Positions 60,599 to 64,000 of a DNA stretch of 64,000 nucleotides are shown piece by piece. Source of the DNA: an uncultured Eubacterium sp. (GTDB taxonomy: Bacteria > Bacillota > Clostridia > Lachnospirales > Lachnospiraceae). The notes under the pieces are model-generated. The model ran no database searches. It was not told where the DNA came from and worked only from the letters and a program-made list of their open reading frames with translations. The stretch spans positions 86,009-150,008 of the forward strand of contig CAJTZF010000006.1 in assembly GCA_910584245.1 (NCBI GenBank). The letters run 5' to 3'. The translations under genes and the position numbers were made by a program. The first letter of the stretch is position 1, and the number at the start of each line of letters is the position of its first letter.

Positions 60599-61513
60599 TC
60601 ACGCCTCCTTTCCTACACAGGACACAAATATGTCGTTCAACGACGGCTCATACGATCCGTACGTGTCAATCTCAATGCCCTCTGCTTTAAGGCGTTCCAG
60701 TACCTTCCACTGGTCAACCCCATCCTTCAGGCGAAAGATGACGTTGTATTTATTCCTGCCCTCGATCTGAACCAGATCCGTCAATTTTCCAAGGTGCTGC
60801 TCTAACTCATCCAGCGTCAGGTTAAGCGCAGATAAAATCTTTTTCCCCTGGCCATATTCATGCTTGATCACATCCAAGCTACCTTGCAGAACTACCTCGC
60901 CCTGGTTAATAATAACGACATCCTCGCAGAATTCCTCGACATAACTCATCTGGTGGCTTGAAAAAATAACGATTTTTCCTGAGGCGATCCGTTCCCGGAT
61001 CACATCTTTCAAAATCTGGGAATTGACGGGATCCAAACCGGAAAAAGGTTCGTCAAGCACAACGATATCCGGATCGCACACAAGCGTAGTTGCCAATTGT
61101 ACTTTTTGCTGGTTCCCTTTCGAAAGCGTATCCATCTTGCGCTTCTCATGCTCCGCAATCTGAAGCCGGCCCAGCCACTTTTTCGCACTTTCCACAGCTG
61201 TCTTTTTATCAAGTCCCCGGAGCCTTGCAAAATAAACCATCTGCTCAAGAACGGTTTTTTTCGGATACATTCCTCTCTCTTCCGGCAAATACCCCACCTG
61301 CTTTTTCGACGGTTCAAACGGCTTTCCATCAAGCAATACCTCTCCGGCATTAGCGCGGAAAATATCCATGATAATCCTTATAGAAGTCGTCTTCCCGGCG
61401 CCATTTCTGCCCAGAAGTCCTAGCGCCCTTCCGCTTTCCACAGAAAAATTAATCCCCTTTAGTACTTCTTTTCCGTCGAAGCTTTTATGTATATCTTTAA
61501 GTTCCAGCTTCAC
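60599..61513 (-). CDS. ABC transporter ATP-binding protein (NatA-like)
   Basis: A 304-residue ATPase. Walker A is GLLGRNGAGKTTS, the signature is LSKGNQQKVQLA, and Walker B is VVLDEPFSGLDP. A C-terminal regulatory extension (about 220-304) is of the DUF4162 type. The start codon is GTG at 61513 with AAGGAG 6 nt upstream, overlapping the previous gene by 17 bp. It energises the downstream NatB-like permease. Confidence 0.92.
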   Translation of the reverse strand: MKLELKDIHKSFDGKEVLKGINFSVESGRALGLLGRNGAGKTTSIRIIMDIFRANAGEVLLDGKPFEPSKKQVGYLPEERGMYPKKTVLEQMVYFARLRGLDKKTAVESAKKWLGRLQIAEHEKRKMDTLSKGNQQKVQLATTLVCDPDIVVLDEPFSGLDPVNSQILKDVIRERIASGKIVIFSSHQMSYVEEFCEDVVIINQGEVVLQGSLDVIKHEYGQGKKILSALNLTLDELEQHLGKLTDLVQIEGRNKYNVIFRLKDGVDQWKVLERLKAEGIEIDTYGSYEPSLNDIFVSCVGKEA

Positions 61514-62231
61514 TTTTTACTCCTTCCCGACGTCTCATACTGCGAAGCAGCTTCTTGTCCTCCCCGCTCACGCGAAACGACTCGACTATTTTTTGTATAC
61601 TCTTATTATACACGAAAGTATCCAGATTGCAAGACAAAAGATAGGCAAGTGTAATCTGCCTCTGCTTGATAAAGCAGACAGAAATCCCCCATGCCACCGC
61701 CATTTTCACATAATATCCATCGTGCCGGATCCCGTCGTAAATCCGCAGCACGTCATTAATATACTCCTCTGTCACAAAGTACTGCAAAAGAATGACAACG
61801 GCAAACCGGACCTCATATTCCTTTTCAGACAAAAGATACGGCTGTATAAATTCATACATTTCCCCCGGATGCTTTTTTACATCCTTCAAATCCCCGCACA
61901 CGATGTCGCATACCGCCCAATTATTAATACTCAGAATGAATTTCTCCAAATATAAAAGCTTTTCCTGAAAACCGCATTTCGCCAGGGCAATAACCATGCC
62001 GCACAGCATATTCATCTCATAAACAGCGGACTGTTTCGTCATTTCTACAAATCCCCGCCAATCCCCTTTGATGATCTGCTTCGCCAGTTTCCTGAGCACG
62101 GGAACACGCACACCATAAAAGACCGTATCGACATTGGGAATAAGCTTGCTGTGGAATGTCCGGTATTCCTCGTCCGCAAGCTCCTGTAAGGTTTTATTTA
62201 ATTGCCCTAATTGTTCCGCTGTGTATTCCAT
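61497..62231 (-). CDS. AlkD-like DNA alkylation repair protein
   Basis: A 244-residue HEAT-repeat protein of the AlkD family, which in Bacillus excises bulky or cationic alkyl bases from DNA. It has RVPVLRKLAKQIIKGDW, INNWAVCDIVCGDLK and EVRFAVVILLQYF in the expected order. The Trp and Asp of NNWAVCD correspond to the active-site region. ATG 62231 has GGAG 5 nt upstream and lies 25 bp inside the tsaD 3' end. Confidence 0.88.
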   Translation of the reverse strand: MEYTAEQLGQLNKTLQELADEEYRTFHSKLIPNVDTVFYGVRVPVLRKLAKQIIKGDWRGFVEMTKQSAVYEMNMLCGMVIALAKCGFQEKLLYLEKFILSINNWAVCDIVCGDLKDVKKHPGEMYEFIQPYLLSEKEYEVRFAVVILLQYFVTEEYINDVLRIYDGIRHDGYYVKMAVAWGISVCFIKQRQITLAYLLSCNLDTFVYNKSIQKIVESFRVSGEDKKLLRSMRRREGVKSEAGT

Positions 62232-63244
62232 TGTATCTCCAGGCCCGGAACTGCGTTTAAGTCCCAGCCGTCCCGCCTCCCCTTTATAAACTCGTAATAT
62301 CCGGCCGCCCCGATCATTGCGGCATTGTCCGTGCAAAAAACGGGCTCGGGATAGTACAGCGCATATCCCCTTTCCCCGCAAGCCGCCTTCATCCGGGACC
62401 GAAGAGCGCGGTTACTCGCAACTCCCCCCGCCATCGCAACCTTATTCGTATTATAACGGTCTGCCGCCAGCATCGTACGGGAGACGAGTACGTCCGTCAC
62501 CGCTTCCTGGAAAGATGCCGCCAGATCCGCCTGGGAATACCGGATTCCTTTCATTTTACAGCCGTTTATATAATTCAATACGGCTGATTTCACTCCGCTA
62601 AAGCTGAAATCATAAGGCGCTCCGTCAATCGAAGCACGGGGAAATAAAATCGCATCCTTATCTCCTTTGGGCGCAAGAGCGTCAATCTTAGGCCCTCCCG
62701 GATACCCGAGGCCGATCGACCGCGCCACTTTGTCAAATGCCTCCCCAGCGGCATCGTCCCTTGTCCTTCCAATCATTTCATATTCGCCATAATCCTTCAC
62801 CATCACGAGATGGGTATGTCCGCCGGACACAACGAGGCACAGAAACGGGGGCTCAAGTTCTGCATGGCAAATGTAATTTGCTGAAATATGCCCCTCAATA
62901 TGATTTACACCTATGAGAGGTTTCCCCGCCGCATAGCTGATCGCCTTGGCCGTCCCTACACCTACGAGCAGCGCCCCGACCAGTCCCGGGCCATATGTGA
63001 CACACACGCCGTCCACGTCTTGAATCGCCATTTCCGCCTCTTCCAACGCCTGTTCAATCACCGGATTTATGTTCTGTATGTGCTTGCGGGAAGCAATCTC
63101 CGGAACTACCCCGCCATAAAGTTTATGTAAATCTATTTGGGAAGCAATCACATTCGATAAAACTTCCCTGCCATTTTTTACAACAGAAGCGGCGGTTTCA
63201 TCGCAAGAGCTTTCCACCGCCAGCAACTTTATATCTTTTTTCAC
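62207..63244 (-). CDS. tsaD: tRNA N6-adenosine threonylcarbamoyltransferase
   Basis: A 345-residue ASKHA-fold enzyme making t6A37 in ANN-decoding tRNAs with TsaB and TsaE. Metal ligands H115 and H119 (NHIEGHISANY) and the VVSGGHTHLV, AGEAFDKVAR and AGGVASNRALR motifs are complete. It sits 21 bp after the small membrane-anchored gene and overlaps the AlkD-like gene. Confidence 0.97.
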   Translation of the reverse strand: MKKDIKLLAVESSCDETAASVVKNGREVLSNVIASQIDLHKLYGGVVPEIASRKHIQNINPVIEQALEEAEMAIQDVDGVCVTYGPGLVGALLVGVGTAKAISYAAGKPLIGVNHIEGHISANYICHAELEPPFLCLVVSGGHTHLVMVKDYGEYEMIGRTRDDAAGEAFDKVARSIGLGYPGGPKIDALAPKGDKDAILFPRASIDGAPYDFSFSGVKSAVLNYINGCKMKGIRYSQADLAASFQEAVTDVLVSRTMLAADRYNTNKVAMAGGVASNRALRSRMKAACGERGYALYYPEPVFCTDNAAMIGAAGYYEFIKGRRDGWDLNAVPGLEIQWNTQRNN

Positions 63245-63265
63245 AATCCTGTCTCCATTCTACTG

Positions 63266-63910
63266 TCAACTGTCACCCTCTGGATTCTCCTGCTCCTCCT
63301 GCTCATTCTTTTTAAAAGCAAGTATTTTCCACTTATTGTCCTCATTTACGAGCACGTAATCCTGATAAGACTTCGAATAGTTACCCTTTTCATTCATAAA
63401 GAATGCCATTTGGAGATACGCACACGATTTGCCATCAATTGTCTTATATTCTGTCTCGCTGCTCTTATCAACCGTGTAGTTGACGATTTTCCTCTTTTTT
63501 GAGTAAAATTCCTCTGTTTCGGCTAACAGGTTCTCCTTGTGTTCTTCAAAGGAATTCTGCTCCAGCAAGGAAGTGCTATACAGCATTCTCATCTGTTTTA
63601 GCAGCTTATCCAAATACTCATCACCCAGGCCCTCCGAATTGTAAATACACTGGTTAATCCTTCCCAAAAGCTTCAGCACCTCTGACGGGGTACCGGGATA
63701 TCCCAGCTCAAGATCTTTCTCCGCCAGCCTTTGGACTTCCGGAACAGAACCACTCCCATTATCCGTTTTTTTACCATTTTTGTGCTGGTAAAATACAAAG
63801 ATAATTCCAATTACGATCAAACATGTAATAAATGCAAAGACACTCATATTCCGTGCCATTTTTTTAGCGGGATTCTTTTCCTGCCTGATCTGCTTTCTCT
63901 GCATATGCAT
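63266..63910 (-). CDS. Membrane-anchored protein, DUF6715-like
   Basis: A 214-residue protein. A very basic N-terminus (RKQIRQEKNPAKKM) precedes one membrane helix (about 20-42), and a soluble, probably exported domain ends QDYVLVNEDNKWKILAFKK. I recall a similar family as DUF6715 from Lachnospiraceae, without certainty. AAAGGAGGAGG lies upstream of three successive in-frame ATGs; 63910 has the best spacing. The function is unknown. Confidence 0.7.
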   Translation of the reverse strand: MHMQRKQIRQEKNPAKKMARNMSVFAFITCLIVIGIIFVFYQHKNGKKTDNGSGSVPEVQRLAEKDLELGYPGTPSEVLKLLGRINQCIYNSEGLGDEYLDKLLKQMRMLYSTSLLEQNSFEEHKENLLAETEEFYSKKRKIVNYTVDKSSETEYKTIDGKSCAYLQMAFFMNEKGNYSKSYQDYVLVNEDNKWKILAFKKNEQEEQENPEGDS

Positions 63911-63998
63911 ACGCATCCTCCTCCTTTTGGCATGCTTCCTCAAATTTCAGTTCCCTGTACATGCGGTCCTTGCCGGGAACTGTCCGTGGAAAAATCTT
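63864..63998 (-). other. Possible 3' end of an upstream gene cut by the window edge
   Basis: An open frame enters from the window edge and runs 44 codons to a TAA at 63866-63864, ending with EEDAYAYAEKADQAGKESR. It would overlap the next gene by 47 bp. The other two frames stop at 63947 and 63940. In this genomic place one expects rimI or tsaB, but too little is present to identify the gene or the frame. Confidence 0.3.
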
Positions 63999-64000
63999 TC

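Overview
The window looks like a chromosomal segment of a spore-forming member of the Clostridia, most likely Lachnospiraceae. Supporting signs are: the Firmicute block yaaO - kinase - yaaR - holB - ricT - trmN - rsmI with abrB facing it; dipicolinate synthase genes; a GerA/SpoVAF-type spore protein; a large-type SRP RNA; a T-box in front of thrS; and several protein families I know mainly from Lachnospiraceae (DUF5716/DUF5717, DUF6128, DUF4250). Genes are dense, starts are preceded by strong AGGAGG-like sites, and many genes overlap by a few bases. I saw no tRNA or rRNA gene, CRISPR array, insertion sequence or prophage.

Layout. 1-300: two 55-bp direct repeats, each a hairpin, then a terminator. 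317-1771: a small membrane protein and a PHP phosphoesterase, diverging. 1842-2084: a very long imperfect palindrome between convergent genes. 2079-10527: a six-gene minus-strand operon with its own promoter, coding for a membrane/TPR-like protein, a 1,176-residue solenoid protein, an Hsp70-like ATPase, a helical-repeat protein, a membrane coiled-coil protein and, last, thiE. 10620-18841: metal and drug transport (MntP/YtaF family, Ca2+ P-type ATPase, a zinc-type chemoreceptor divergent from a ZIP transporter, a MarR-MATE operon) plus DUF2752. 18835-23772: thrS behind a T-box with two DUF4190-type membrane genes downstream, and an acyl-CoA synthetase. 23964-25431: NusG-II, Gx transporter and AbrB.

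25464-31623 is the yaaO-to-rsmI operon, with a guanylate-kinase-like gene where B. subtilis has tmk. 31762-35012: YhfC protease and an XPD-like helicase with a nuclease-like N-terminus. 35005-35451: a broken PIN-domain gene. 35479-40645: CvfB, acyl-ACP thioesterase, GNAT, DUF4250, and a DUF4353 - DUF4956 - polyphosphate-polymerase-like cluster. 40815-42468: a GerA-type spore protein and a 50-residue acidic protein. 42520-49162: transglutaminase, DUF58, MoxR, murA, flavin reductase. 49210-53398: two large proteins, one ending in a degenerate AAA+ domain and one starting with a degenerate cyclic-nucleotide-binding domain, directly downstream of the SRP RNA gene. 53843-57246: dpaA-dpaB-asnB behind a sigma-K-type promoter. 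57228-64000: DUF6128-like protein, pta, a NatAB-type ABC exporter, an AlkD-like protein, tsaD, a small membrane-anchored protein, and the tail of one further gene.

The best candidates for an undescribed system are the 2.7-10.5 kb operon (Hsp70-like ATPase plus giant solenoid plus two membrane proteins), the pseudo-AAA/CNBD pair at 49-53 kb, and the polyphosphate-polymerase/DUF4956/DUF4353 cluster at 37.7-40.6 kb. All functions were read from motifs and gene order; no database search was run.
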